From Rhizomys pruinosus (lineage: Eukaryota; Chordata; Mammalia; Rodentia; Spalacidae): DNA of 64,000 nucleotides. The position numbers and the translations under genes are program-made. The stretch is from positions 589,900-653,899 of the forward strand of contig VZQC01010425.1 of the NCBI GenBank assembly GCA_009823505.1, written 5' to 3'. Below the pieces are notes generated by a model, which was given only the letters and a program-made list of their open reading frames with translations, was not told the origin of the DNA and did not search any database. This document shows, one piece after another, positions 1-12,864 of the stretch (the stretch's first letter is position 1; the number at the start of each line of letters is the position of its first letter).

Positions 1-446
1 ACCTCTGCATCCTAGGAATAGAGGAAGGAGAAGAATGTCAAGAGAATAGTATTGATCAGATCTTCAACAGAATAATAGATGAAAATTTCCCCAAACTAAA
101 AATAGAGAAACCCATACAAATACAAGAAGCACATAGGACTCCAAATATACAAGAAAAAAAAAGAAACTCCCCAAGCCATATCATAGATAAAATGCTAAAA
201 CAAAGACAAAATTCTGAGTGCCACAAAAGAAAAACAAGTCACATACAAAGGGAAACCATCAGAATTACAACTGACTTCTCAGCGCAAATGATGAAAGCAA
301 GAAGAACATGGAGCAAAGCATTCTCAGTGTTAAAGGACTATGGATGCCAACCCAGAATACTTTACCCAGCAAAAATGTCGACTATTCTTGAAGGAGAGAG
401 AAAAATCTTCCAAGACATAAACAAGATGATGGAATACATGTCTTGA
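1..446 (+). pseudogene. L1 ORF1 C-terminal part
   Basis: ORF1 encodes the L1 RNA-binding chaperone. The frame at 192-446 gives the C-terminal domain, including a QPRILYPAKMSTILEGE-like stretch typical of the L1 ORF1p carboxyl terminus, and ends in TGA before the inter-ORF spacer. The upstream part (1-191) is in another frame, so at least one frameshift is present. The 5' portion of ORF1 lies outside the window. The same ORF1 3' end is recognisable in antisense near 49320-49470. Confidence 0.7.
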
Positions 447-597
447 AAACCAACTCTTCGTAAAATACTCGAAGCAATTCAAAGTGCAGAAGAGATGAGC
501 AACAATCCTCAAACACCTAGGAAAAGAAACTAATAAAAACATAACCACAGGAGCAAAATCAGAGGCTAGAAGTTCAAATGGATAATAAAGTGAAAGG

Positions 598-3500
598 AAG
601 CAACATCCATATTTCAATTATAACCTTAAATATTAATGGGCTAAGCTCCCCCAATCAAAATGCATAGACTGGGAGAATGAATTATAACACAAAACCCATC
701 TCTATGCTGTCTACAAGAAATCCATCTCAATTTCAAGGATAGGCACCAACTCAAGTTGAAGGGATGGAAGAAAGTATTCCAAGCAAATGGTACAAAAAGA
801 AAGTGGGTGTGGCTATTCTAATATCAGACAAAATAGACTTAAAAGCAAAAGAAATAAAAAATGCAGAGGGCCAGTACATCTTTATTTTTTATTTTTTTTA
901 AATTTTATTTATTTCCGTATGTGTATGAATGTATTGTTTGCATGCAAGTCTGTGCACCTGTGACGTGCAATGCCGCGGAGGTCAGAAGAGGGCGTCGGAC
1001 TCCCCTGGAACTGGAGTTCTCCTGGAATTGGAGTTTCAGACGGCTCTCGGCCGCCATGTGGATGCTGGGGATCGAATCCGGGTCCTCTGCAAGAGCGGTC
1101 GGCGCTCTTAACCACTAGGCCATCGCTCCAGCCCCAAGTACATCTTTATTAAAGGAACAACTGACAATGAAGATCTCACAATCATGAATATATATGTACC
1201 AAACACTGGTGCAACAAACTTTATAAAAACAATTCTTCAGGATCTCAAGGCACAGATTAACCCCAGTACACTAATAGTAGGGGACTTCACTACCCCATTT
1301 AGTCCCCTAGACAGATCAACAGGACAAAGGATAAACAGAGAGTCATCTGAAATAAATGACACAATATACCAAATGGACATCACAGACATCTATCTAATAT
1401 TTCACCCAAACACCAGAAAATACACTTTCCACTCAGCACCTCACCGAACATTCTCCAAAATACACCATATACTGGGACACAGAAAAAAAAAACTCAGCAA
1501 ATATAAAATAAAAAGTTTGAAATAATCTCATGCATTCTATCAGACCACAGTGCAATAAAACTCAATATCAACACCATGATAAATCCTACAACCTACAAGA
1601 ACACATGGATACTAAACAACACTCTCCTGAATAATGAATGGGTCAAGTAAGAAATAAAGAAACAAATAAAAACATTCCTGGAACTGAATGACAATGATAA
1701 AACAACACAGCAAACTCTATGGGACATTTTAAAAGCAGTTCTAAGAGGGAAGTTTATAGCTCTAAGTGCCTATATTAAAAAAAAAACAGAAAGAGCACAT
1801 GTGAAAGATCTAACACTGCAGCTAAAAATACTTGAGAGACAACAACAAATAAATGCAGCAGGCAAGAAGAAATAACAACAATCAGAGCAGAGATCAATGA
1901 AATAGAAACAAAGAAAACCATACAAAAAAAATCTATGAATCCAAAAATAGGTTCTTGAGAGAATAAACAAGATAGACAGACCTCTAGCCCAGTTAACCAA
2001 AAGAAAGAGGCAACAACTAAAAGCATCAATAGAATCTGTGAAGAAAGTAAAAATATCACAACAGACAATGAAAAGATCCAGAAAATCATACGGGAATACT
2101 TCAAAATCTTATACTCTACAAAGTTTGAAAAACTAGAAGAAATGAATTAATATCTGAAATCCTGGGAATCACCAAAGCGCAACCAAAAAGAGATCAACAG
2201 CCTAAATATACCAATAATACAGGGAGAAATTGAAGATGTAATAAGTAGCCTCCAACCAAAAAATGCCCAGGCCCAGATGGTTTCACGGCAGAATTCTGTA
2301 AAATATTTCAAAAAGAATTACAACCATTACTATTCAAATTGTTTAGAAGGATACAAACGGAGGGAGTTCTCCCAGATTCCTTTTATGAAGCCAGCATCAC
2401 CCTATTACTAAAACCAGGTAAAGATACAACCAAAAAGGAGAACTATAGACCCATCTCCCTAATGAACACAGATGCCAAAATTCTAAACAGGACACTGGAA
2501 AATCACATACAGACCACATCAAGAAAATCATCTACCATGACCAAGTTGGATTCGTACCAGAGATGCAGGGATGGTTCAACATATGAAAATCAGTAAATAT
2601 CATTAAACATATCAATGGACTGAAGGACAAAAACCACACCATCATCTCAATTGATGTGGAGAAAGCCTTTGACTAAATCCAGCATCCCTTCATGTTTAAA
2701 GTCCTAGAGGGAATTGGACTAGAGGGTTCACTCCTCAATGTAATCAAAGCCATACACAGGAAACCCACAGCCAATATCATCCTAAATGGGGAAACGACAA
2801 AAGCATTCCCCCTTAAAGGTAGGAACTCGGCAAGGCTGCCCCCTGTCACCACTCCTTTTCAATATAGTGCTGGAAAACTTTGCTAGGTCTATAAGGAAAG
2901 AAAAGGAAATTAAAGGAGTTCTAATTGGAAAAGAGGAAGTCAAGATATCCCGTTTTGTTGATGATATGATTGTCTACCTAAGGGATGCTAAGAACTCCAC
3001 CAGAAAACTCCTAGAAATAAGTACGAGCTTTGGTAACGTGGCAGGATATAAAATAAATCTAGAAAAATCAGTAGCCTTTCTTTACACCAACAACAAGCAA
3101 CTGAAGGACTACAAGGAGACCGTCCCACTCAAAATAGCCTAAAAAAAAAATAAAATACCTAGGAACAAACCTAACCAAACACACCAAGGATCTCTACAAC
3201 AAAAATTTTAAACCCCTGAAAAAGGAAATTGAGGAAATCAGAAGATGGACAAATCTCCCATGCTCATGGATTGGGAAAAAATATATAAATAGTACAAATG
3301 TCCATCCTACCCAAACCAGTGTACAGATTTAATGCAATCTCAATCAAAATCCCCAAGAGTTTCTTCACAGGCTTGGGAAAAAAATCCTCAATTTCATTTG
3401 GAAAAACAAAAGACCCCAAGTAGCAAAAGCAACCCTGAGAGAAAAGAGTAATACAGGGTGGATCGCTATACCAGACATCAAACTATACTATAGGGCTATA

Positions 3501-4676
3501 GTCATAAAAACAGACTGGTACTGGCACAAAAACAGGCCATTCGACCAATGGAATAAAACTGAAGATGCAAACCTGAGCTCATATAATTTCAGCCACCTCA
3601 TGTTTGACAAGGGAACCAAGGAGACACAATGCAGGAAAGACAGCATCTTCAGTAAGTGGTGTTGGCAAAACTGGATCACCAGCTGTAGAAGAATGAAATT
3701 AAACCCCTACCACTCACCCTGTACAAAGGTCAACTCCAGATGGATCAAAGACCTCAACGTGAAACCCCAAACTCTGGATGTGATAGAAGAGAAACTTGGC
3801 AGCAGACTACAAGACATAGGCGTAGGAAAAGACTTCCTAAATCAGACAGCAGCTGCACAAGAAATAAGATCGACAATTGACAAATGGGACCTCATTAAAC
3901 TCAAAAGCTTCTGTACATCAAAGGAAGCAATAAAGGAAGTGAGGAGAAGACCCACAGAGTGGGAGGAAACCTTCACAGCAGATACATCTGACAAAGCATT
4001 AATTTCCAGAGTATACAAGCTACTCAAAAAACAAAGAAGAAAGAAAACAAATGAATCACTCAAAAGATGGAGCAAAGATCTGAATAGAGACTTCACAGAG
4101 GAGGAGTTAGAGATGGCCGAGAAACATCTTAAGAAGTGTTCAACATCTCTGATAATTAAGGAAATGCAAATTAAAACCACTCTGAGATATCACCTTACTC
4201 CAATAAGACTGGCTAGGATCAGGAACACGAATGATACCAAGTGCTGGAGAGGTTGTGGGGAAAGGGGAACACTCATCCATTGCTGGTGGGAATGTAAACT
4301 TGTACAGCCACTATGGAAAGCAGTGTGGAGAACCCTTAGAAGACTCAAAATGAGCCTTCCATTTGACCCAGTCATACCACTCCTGGGTATATACCCACAA
4401 GACACATCTTACTGCAAAGATACATGCACAGCTATGTTTATTGCAGCTCTGTTCACAATAGCAAAAAGCTGGAACCAGCCCAGGTGCCCCTCAACTGACG
4501 AGTGGATAGAGAAAATGTGGTACATGTATACAATGGAGTTCTATGCAGCAGTAAAGAGGGACAACATCATGAACTTTGCAGGTAAATGGATGGAGCTGGA
4601 AGACATTATGTTAAGTGAAGTAACACAGTCCCAGAAAAACAAACGACAAATGGTGTCCCTCATATGTGGATGCTAG
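598..4676 (+). pseudogene. L1 ORF2 (endonuclease-reverse transcriptase), degenerate
   Basis: ORF2 encodes the apurinic-like endonuclease and reverse transcriptase that drive target-primed reverse transcription. The endonuclease start (LNINGLSSPNQ-like) lies near 625. The RT active-site motif FVDD is at 2954-2965. The last 358 codons (3600-4676) are still open and contain the Cys-rich C-terminal segment ([18 protein letters not shown], about 4240-4300) and the LGIYPQDTSYC-like end. Multiple stops and frameshifts, plus a B2 insertion in the endonuclease region, leave it non-functional. Length is near that of a full ORF2 (about 1,280 aa) once the 0.25-kb SINE is removed. Confidence 0.85.
887..1136 (-). 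mobile_element. B2 SINE in L1 ORF2
   Basis: Antisense B2: the tRNA-derived head (Pol III A and B boxes) is at the right end, and the A/T-rich tail is at the left. It is flanked by a 14-bp target-site duplication, agtacatctttatt, at 873-886 and 1137-1150. The B box core is intact in antisense, and many CpGs survive, which suggests a fairly young copy. Confidence 0.9.
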
Positions 4677-6982
4677 TACCAACAACCCAGATATAAATAT
4701 TTCTCATGGAGAGGGATGCATAGTAAAAGAACAACAACAGAAAGACTGCATCAGAAAATGGACTGAAATGGTGAATTGGGAAGGGGGGAGGGGTGGGAGA
4801 GGGACACGGGTGTATATTCGATTAATGCATATTTAATTGACGTGAGTTCAACAAGTATCCAGTTTTGCCCAGACACTGTCTACAGGTTACATGGTGTTTT
4901 AGGACTTAGTAAAAGTAAATATGTGTATATTAAACAACATTGGTTTACAGGCTCTGATAAAAACGGTAATGCATCTGAGTTAAATGGAGATATAAATTGC
5001 TGTTGTCCACAGTTGTTCTACATAAAATCTGTATAACAATAACTTTGGGATTGGCACATACAAATGTTCTCTATAATTTTTCTGTTGTATGGTATCACCT
5101 TGTAGCATTTTCTTTCACCTATAAGATGATTTAATGTAAAAATTAAGTTTGCTTCCCAAGTTAATCACATACAGTCACCCAAAACAGCATAGGTGAATTT
5201 GATGAAATCTGTGCCTTGATTCCACCCTATAGATATGTATAATACAACTGCGTTCTGGAGACTCATGGGTCAAAAAACATAAACCTAAAAAAAATGGGGG
5301 GGGACGGGGATACAGATAGATATGAAACCTTTTTGTCAAAACCTTGCAATTCAAATCTTAAATCTAACTATGGGAAAAGATTTGTATGTTCCAACAGGTC
5401 AAAATGTCACCAACTTAACGACTGAGAAAGAAAAGATACAGCTTTGCATCGAGTAGGATGTACTAGAAAGTGCCAACAGAAAGGTTGGCCTGTCTGCACA
5501 TTGAAAGGAAGAAAAGCCTCATATTGCTGCAAACATCAAACCATTCTGTGGATCCTACTTGTAACAGCTATGTAAAATGAGTCCTAACGAAACTTACCTT
5601 CTAGGTGCCACAAAGATTTTAATATGAGAGACTTTCTTACCTCCCCCACATAGAACAAGGAGAAATATGATGATGGTGTCATTCTCCAACTGTAAATTGG
5701 AGACAAATATTATAGAGGTAATCTCTTATAAAACTGATAAAATTGCCTTCTTTAAATGATTAATAGACATAGGAATTGTGAAAAGGATTATTCTTTATTC
5801 AGAACCAAATATACTACTAAAGTCTCCTTAAGCTATGCACTTAAGCAAAATATGTTAATACAGGAGCTCTGAAATCAGCAATGGATTATTCTACCAAGGA
5901 GATGTCGTCCAGGGGATCCAAGGCCCCACAAAAGGTAAAGGCTCCTTGCCTCTAAACTGGAATACCTGAAAGAAGAGAGGCGATAAGGCCCTGCTGTCGA
6001 AGACCTGATGTTAACCTGGGAAATATGTATTGAGACCACATATGCAAGTGTACAGATGGTCTCCGGAATATGAGAGAGTGTTACCAAAGGCCAGTAAAAC
6101 AATAAAGCAAATATGGGTCTCTTTGAGTCAAGCAAGACTCCTCCATCAACACCAGCTACACCTCACCTTCCTGGAAATACTGTGCAGCAGAGTCAGCCAT
6201 ATGCCTGTATATCCCAAATCAATTTGGCTATTGGCTCTCTCCTTGGAGGAATAACTGGTGGCTGATGACACACGCTTACATCCTCTAATGGTTAGGAGAT
6301 GTTATAAGCCACAGTAAGACCCTGTAATTTTAACATTAAAAAGTGTAATTCATGGTTAAACATACCATCCAAACATCTGTGTCTATACCAAAGTAACCTA
6401 CAATAACAATTAGTGCCTTTTAAATACCTATATATCTAAATGTTTGTGCTTCATTAGTAGGATCAAAAGGTTATTCCTGGACAAAGTGCCAGCCCATGAA
6501 AGGAAACAGTTAGAATTGACAGGAGTCCAAGACAACAGCTCCAAAGAAAATAGACTGTTTTGCTTCTCATCCGTCTGTGTCCCTTTTCTAAGCCTAGGGA
6601 ATAATCTGTGGAAGAGGGGGCATGGTAGAATGTAAGGGCTGCAATTGGGGTGAATGGTACAACCTCAGCAATATAGCCTGGACACTCATTTGATCAACTT
6701 CATTGAACATAAAGCCCCCCCCTGCTGGATGATGGGGCCAAGGGGCTGTGTGGGTTTTGGCATAACTGCTTGCAAATTGGTTTTACAGGGAGGATGCTTG
6801 TACTCATAAATTATCATTTATTGCTAAAAAATGGAAAAAAAAACTGAGAGAAAGATGTAGGACAGTTTTGGCAGAATGCATGATCTGGGATGGGGTGGGG
6901 GGGAGAAGGGAAAGGAAAATATGTCTCAACTGAATTGGAAAATGATGTATTAAATAGACAAAGCATCAAAAAAATAAAAAGA
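4677..6982 (+). repeat. L1 3'UTR with G-rich tracts
   Basis: Non-coding tail of the L1. It contains three purine/G-rich tracts: about 4779-4803, 5294-5310 and 6891-6912. G-rich polypurine tracts are a known hallmark of mammalian L1 3'UTRs. No open frame of note is present. The distal part is shared with the fragments at 23118-24111 and 33733-34834. Confidence 0.75.
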
Positions 6983-7240
6983 AACCCAGGCTAAAGCCTG
7001 CGCCTCAACTCCTAGGTGGTCTGCTCCCAGCTGACCCACCTTACTGCTGGTCTATACCTGTGCCCCAGCTCTCTGGTGTAGACCAGCAGCTTCTGTTCAA
7101 CCCAGGCTAAAGACTGCCCCTCACCTCCCAAGGAGCTCTGCTCCCAGCTGACCTTCGTGACCTGCCTGCCCACCACCCCATACCTGCACCCCAGCTCTCT
7201 GGTGTGGGCCAACAACCTCTATGCAACACAGGCTAAAGAC
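6983..7240. repeat. GC-rich tandem repeat, about 116-126 bp, 2.1 copies
   Basis: Units begin with aac(c/a)caggctaaag at 6983, 7099 and 7225. They share blocks such as tctgctcccagctgacc and ccccagctctctggtgt. The array sits between the poly(A) of the upstream L1 and the truncated ORF2 of the next L1. It is more GC-rich than its surroundings. It may be the remnant of L1 5'UTR promoter monomers joined to a deleted L1 body, but that is inference. Confidence 0.6.
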
Positions 7241-7244
7241 TTGC

Positions 7245-8963
7245 CTCTGAGAATATACTTTCTACACAGCACTTCACGGAACATTCTCCCATATCAACCA
7301 CATACTGGGGCATAAAAGACATATCAACAAATACAAAATAATTGAAATTATTCCATGCAGTCTATCAGAATACAGTGTAATAAAGATCAATATGAACACC
7401 AGAATAAGCTCTAGTAGCTACAAGAATACATGGAAGCTAAACAGCACAATCCTGAATAATGAATGGGTCAGGGAAGGAATAAAATTGAAATAAAAGTATT
7501 CATGGAATTGAATGAAAAAGACAATATAATACAACAAAACCTGTGAGATATTTTAAAAGCAGACTTAAGAGGGAAATTTATAGTGTTAAGTGCCCACAAC
7601 GGAAAAAAAAAGAAAGGGAACAAATAAAAAATCTAACACTTAGCTAAAACCACTTGAGAGAAAACAACAAATGAAACCTAAACCCAACAGGAAGAAATAA
7701 CAACAATCAGAGCAGAAAGCAATGAAAGAGAAACAAGAAAAAATAATACATAGAATCAACGAATCCAAAAGCTGGTCTTTGAAAAGATAAACAAAATAGA
7801 TGGACCTCTATCCCAGTTAACCAAATGAAATAAAGAACAACTCCAAATCAATAGTATCACAAAGATGAAAGGGGAAACAACACAACAGACAAATAAAAGG
7901 TCCTGATAATCATAGGACAATACTTCAAAAACCTATACTCCACTAAATTTGAAAATCTTAGAGAAATGTATGTATATCTGAAATACTGGGAACCAACAAA
8001 GCTTAACCAAGAATAGGTTGACAATTTAATCATACCCATAATCTTTGAGGAAATTGAAGGTATAAGAATAATTCTCTCCAGTAAAAAACGTCCAGTCCCA
8101 GATGGTTTCACAGCAGAATTCTATAAAACATTTAAATAGGTCTTACAACCATTACTACTAAAACTGTTCAGAAAGATACAAACAGAAGGCACTCTCCCAA
8201 ATTCCTTCTATGATGCCAGCATCACTCTAATACCAAAATAAGGCAAAGATACAACTCAAAAGGGAAGCTATAGATCCATCTCATTAATAAATATAGATGC
8301 AAAAATTCTCAACAAAATACTTGCAAATTGCATACATACCCAAATCAGAAAGCTTGTCCATCATGATCAAGTAACATTCATACCAGAGATGTAGGGATCG
8401 TTCAACATATGTAAATCAATAAATATCATAAAACACATAAATGGACTAAAAGACAAAAATCACATGCTCATGTCAATTGATGCAGAAAAAGTATTTTAAA
8501 AAATCCAGCATCACTTCATGTTTAAAACCCTAGAGGGAATTGGACTGAAGGGAACACTCCTCATCAGGATCACAGCAATATATAGTAAACCCACTCTCAA
8601 CATCATCATAAATGGAAAATATTGGAACCATTTCCCTTAAAGGCAGGGACCCAGCAAGGCTACCCCTGATCTCGACTCCTCTTCAACACGGTGCTTGACA
8701 TGCTTGCTAGGGCAATAAGACAAGAGAAGGAAAACAAAAGAGTACTAATCAGAAAATAGGGAGTTGAACTATCCCTTTTTGAGGATATTATGATAGTTTA
8801 CCTAAAAGATGCTAAAAACTACACCAGAAAACTTCTAGAAATGATTAAGAGTTTCAGTGGCGGATACAAAATTAACCTAGAAATATCAGTAGCCTTTCTT
8901 TACACTAACAATAAACAAATTGAGAAGGAATATAAGAAGACCTTCCCACTCACAATAGCAGCA

Positions 8964-9002
<39 letters not shown>

Positions 9003-10540
9003 ATGATAAAATACCTGGGACCAAACCTAAGCAAAGATACCAAAGATCTTTAAAACAAAAATTTTAAACCCCTGAAGAAGTATATTGAAAATGACATCAG
9101 AAGATGGAAAGATGTCCCATGCTCATTGATTGGAAAAATTAATATAGTAAAAATGTCCATTTTACTCAAATTGATATACAAATTCAACACAATCCCAATC
9201 AAATTCTACGTGAGGTTCTTCACAGACTTGGAAAAAAAACCCTTAAATTCATATGGACAAAAAAGACTCCAAATAGCTAAAGCAACCCTGAGTGAAAATT
9301 GCAATATGGAGGGCAGGAGGGTTGGTCTACCAGACTTCAAGCTATATTACAGGGCCATAGTCATAAAGACAGCCTTGTACTGGCACAAAACAGACCTGTT
9401 GACCAATGGAACAAAACTGAAGATCCAAACTTGAATTCATACAATTTCAGCTGCCTCGTATTTGACAAATGGGCAAAAAAAGCTCAGTGGAGGAAGGATA
9501 ACATCTTCAGCAAATGGTGCTGGCAAAACTGTATCACCATTTGGAGAAGAACAAAATTAAACCCCTACCTCTCAACTGGTACAAAAATAAACTCCAAGTG
9601 GATCAAAAATTTCAATGTGAAACCTGAAAACCTGAGGGTGGTAGAAGAAAAAGTTGGTAACAATCTACAAGACATAGGCATTGGAAAAGACTTTCTAAAT
9701 CAGACAGCAGCTGTGCAGGAAATAAGTTCAACAGCTGACAAATGGGACTCATCAAACACAAAAGCTTCTGTACAGTGAAAGAAACAATCAGGAAGTGAAG
9801 AGAAAACCCACCAAGTGGGAAGAAATCTAGACCAATGATACATCTGACAGAGCATTAACATCAAGAATATATAGACTACTCAAAAAAAAAAGAAGAGAAC
9901 AAATGACCTCAAAAGATGGAGTAAAGAGCTGAACAGAGACTTCATCAGTGAGGAATTAAAGATGGCTGAGAAACACCTTAAAAGTGTTCAACATTGTTAA
10001 TAATTAAAGAAATAGAAATTAAAACCACTCTCAGATATCATCTCACTCCCATACAACTGGCTAAGATCAAGAAAACAAAAGACACGAAATGCTGGAGAGA
10101 TTTTGGGGAAAATGGAACACTCATATTCTGCTTGTGGGAATGTAAACTTGTACAACCCTTATGGAAAGTACTGTGGAGAACACTTAAAAGACTCAAAATG
10201 AGCCTACCACCTGACCCAATCATAACACTCGTAGGTATATAACCACAAGACTCATCCTACTGCAGAAATACATGCACAGCCATATTTATTGCAGCTCTCT
10301 TCACAATATCGAACAGGTGGAATCAAACCAAATGCCCCTCAACAGACAAGTGAATGGCAAATTGTGGTACATCTACACAATGGTGTACTACTTAGTAAAG
10401 AAAGCTGACATCATAAACTTTGCAGGTAAATCAATAGAACTTGAAGACATTATGCTAAGTGAAGTAACACAGTTCCAAAAATAAATGGCATATGGTTTTC
10501 CTCATTTGTGGATGTTAACATCAAATCCCCAGTTGAAAGT
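7245..10540 (+). mobile_element. L1 LINE fragment, sense (ORF2 from C-terminal endonuclease region to stop)
   Basis: The fragment is collinear with the first L1 from about its position 1425 (endonuclease C-terminal region) to the ORF2 end. It is heavily decayed, with only short frames left (for example 9126-9434, 9299-9778 and 9994-10242). A (TAAA)n run interrupts it at about 8963-9004. ORF1, the ORF2 start and the 3'UTR are absent. Confidence 0.8.
8963..9004. repeat. (AAAT)n microsatellite
   Basis: About ten uninterrupted aaat units lie within the degenerate L1 ORF2. They probably expanded from an A-rich stretch that is also A-rich at the matching point of the first L1 (about 3140-3155). 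Confidence 0.9.
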
Positions 10541-10724
10541 CAAGCTAAACAATATTATTGTTATATTTCTTTTTATCTCAAAGCAACTATGTTGTTATAA
10601 TGTAAATATTTTAACTGGCTCTAGAGTCAACCCAGCATTTATCTTCAGACTCTGCAATTACTGTATATGGATGGAATGCATATATTCATATTTTAGAGTA
10701 GTATAAAATTAAAGGAGGAAAATG

Positions 10725-11868
10725 TGAAATCCTAAACATAATAAAGAACACATGGAGACTAAACACCACAATCCTGAATAATGAGTGGTTCAGGGAAGAA
10801 ATAAAGAATGAAATACAAACATTCATTGAACTTAACCAAAAAGGCAATTCAACAAAATCTGTGAGATACATTAAAATCAGCTCTAAGAGGGAAATTTATA
10901 GCGTTAAATGCCCACATCAAAACAAACAAACAGGGAACAAATAAACAATTAACACTGTAGCTAAAAACATTTGAGAGACACCAACAAATGAAGCTTTAAC
11001 TCAACAGATAGGAAGAAATAACAAAAATCAGACCAGAAACCAATGAAATAGAAACCAAGAAAACAATGTAAAGAATCAACGAATCCAAAACCTGGTTCTT
11101 TGGAAAAGATAAACAAAATAGACAGACCTCTAGCCCAGTTAACCAAATGAAAAGGAAGAGCAACTCCAAATCAATAGCATTCATGATGAAAGGGGAAATA
11201 TCACAAAAGACAAAGAAAAGACCCAGACAATCATAAGAGAATACTTCAAAAATCTATAATCTACTAAATTTGAAAACCTAAGAGAAATGGATGAATATCT
11301 GAAATCCTGGGAACCACCAAAGCTTAACCAAGAAGAGGTTGACAGTTTAAACAGACACATAATTGAGGAAATTGGAAATGTAATAAAAAAAATCTCACAA
11401 CTGAAAAAAGCCCAGGCCCATATGGTTTCACAGAAGAATTCAACAAACATTTAAGGAAGTCTCACAACCATTACTACTCAAACTGCTCAGAAGGAAGCAA
11501 GCAAAGGGAAATCTCCCAAATTCCTTTTATGAAGCCAGAATCACTCCAATACCAAAACCAGGCAAAGACACAACCCAAAAAGAAAACTAGACCCATCTCA
11601 TAATGAACATAAATGTAAAAATTCTCAATGAAATACTTGTAAATCATATACAGACCCACATCAAAAATATCATCCATCATGATCAAGTTTGATTTATATC
11701 AAAGAAACATGCATGGTTCAACATATGTAAACCAATAAATATCATATAACACATAAATGCACTGAAATACAAAAACCACACAATCATCTCAATTGATGCA
11801 GAAAACACCTTCGACAAAATCCAGCATCTCTTCATTCTTAAATTCCTAGAGGGAATTGGACTGGGGGA
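10725..11868 (+). mobile_element. L1 LINE ORF2 fragment, sense, truncated at an N
   Basis: Collinear with about 1590-2735 of the first L1 (mid ORF2, including the start of the RT domain). No long frame remains. It stops at the N at 11869, so its 3' continuation may be missing from the assembly rather than from the genome. Confidence 0.8.
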
Positions 11869-11869
11869 N
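11869..11869. other. Single ambiguous base, probable assembly join
   Basis: One N separates an L1 ORF2 fragment from mitochondrial 16S-like sequence. Both sides change identity exactly here, so I read it as an unresolved join rather than a miscalled base. Confidence 0.6.
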
Positions 11870-12282
11870 TATATATATATTCAAATTTACATTTTGGTAA
11901 AGGTTATTTTTGGTAAATTAAAGTGAGCTAATATTCATTTATAGGGTAACCAGGTATCATCCAGCTTAGACTTTTCACCAGTATACAAAAATCATCCCAC
12001 TATTGTGCTACATAAATGAGTTCATTTATAAAATTGTTGTCAGATAAACACATTTGGTTTCAGGGTTTATAACTAAAGTTCTTTTAGTTATATTTGTTCT
12101 AGTTAGCTCATTAGCAAAATGTTAAAGTTCTAGTCTGCTTGTTTTTATTCTTTCATCTTTCCCTTGTGGTAATTTATTGCACACACAAAAATATTCTATC
12201 ATCTATACATTATTTTTGGTAAATGCTTTGATTTATAGGTAAGTGAAGTTTATTTACTTTAACGTTAATTGGGATAGGAAAT
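11870..12282 (-). pseudogene. Mitochondrial 16S rRNA 5' part (NUMT)
   Basis: Complementary to the first part of mammalian 16S rRNA. Recognisable blocks are the complement of gggaaagatgaaaga (about 12153-12170), the ggtaaccagg/gctgg-type block near 11945, and the region equivalent to ccgaaaccaaa near 12055. It is truncated at the N at 11869. Confidence 0.85.
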
Positions 12283-12348
12283 GTTCAGTGTTCATTATAT
12301 GGAATCTTCTGGTTATAGGCCAGGAACTTGTCATGCACTATACTGTGA
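12283..12348 (-). pseudogene. Mitochondrial tRNA-Val remnant (NUMT)
   Basis: It lies exactly between the 12S and 16S segments. It retains blocks such as gttcagtgttcat and cttctggttataggcc, complementary to the tRNA-Val acceptor and anticodon arms. Indels and substitutions disrupt the cloverleaf. Confidence 0.75.
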
Positions 12349-12845
12349 TTTTTGCAAGGCACACTTTCCAGTATGCTTACCATGTTATGACTTGTTTCTT
12401 GTAATATTAATTTTTGGGTTTTTTTTTTATGAATGGGGTCAAAGTATCATACTTGAGGAGAGTGACAGGTGGTGTATATGTACTTCATCCCTGTGTTCAT
12501 TTAAACTCTTTATTCTTAATTTACTCTAAATCCTCCTTCACCCTTTAGTTTCATAAGAGGGTCCATTATATTCTTGGAAAGAAAATGTAGCCCATTTCTC
12601 TCCATCTCATAGGCTATGCCTTGACCTAACATATTTATGGTTATCATTGAGCTCACTCTTGTTCCATGACAACGTTTACTGAATATGTTGACATGAACTA
12701 TTAGGATTACAGCTAAGCATAGTGGGGTATCTAATCCCAGTTTGGATCTTAGCTTTCATGTATCACGTTTGTTAGGCTTACTTTAATTACTGTTTTTATG
12801 AAGACCAAAACAATTTTACATAAAAGATCACTTTTAATCCTATTT
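12349..12845 (-). pseudogene. Mitochondrial 12S rRNA, 3' part (NUMT)
   Basis: Landmarks on the plus strand are ccagtatgcttacc (complement of the 12S 3' end, about 12369), ggtggtgtatatgtacttc (about 12471) and gtggggtatctaatcccag (about 12722). The 5' third of 12S is absent. After about 12845 the sequence runs into a hairpin and then the D-loop central domain, which marks an internal deletion. Confidence 0.9.
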
Positions 12846-12864
12846 TGAAGAGTCTTATTACATG

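Larger units (their letters stand above)
1..6982 (+). mobile_element. L1 LINE, sense, 5' end outside window
   Basis: A nearly contiguous L1 retrotransposon runs from the ORF1 3' end through ORF2 to a 3'UTR that ends in an A-rich tail (about 6961-6982). The order ORF1 - ORF2 - 3'UTR - poly(A) is seen directly. ORF1 and ORF2 are broken by stops and frameshifts, and ORF2 also by a B2 SINE at 887-1136, so the copy is dead. The 3'UTR (4677-6982, about 2.3 kb) is long for a rodent L1. Its distal 1.6 kb recurs in antisense at 23118-24111 and 33733-34834, which confirms it as the tail of one L1 family. Confidence 0.85.

Noticed and set aside
8963..9004. CRISPR-like or regulatory repeat
   Set aside because: A simple tetranucleotide microsatellite inside a dead LINE; the organism is a mammal.
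12349..12845. A functional 12S rRNA gene
   Set aside because: Truncated, with gaps, diverged and flanked by nuclear L1s; it is a NUMT.
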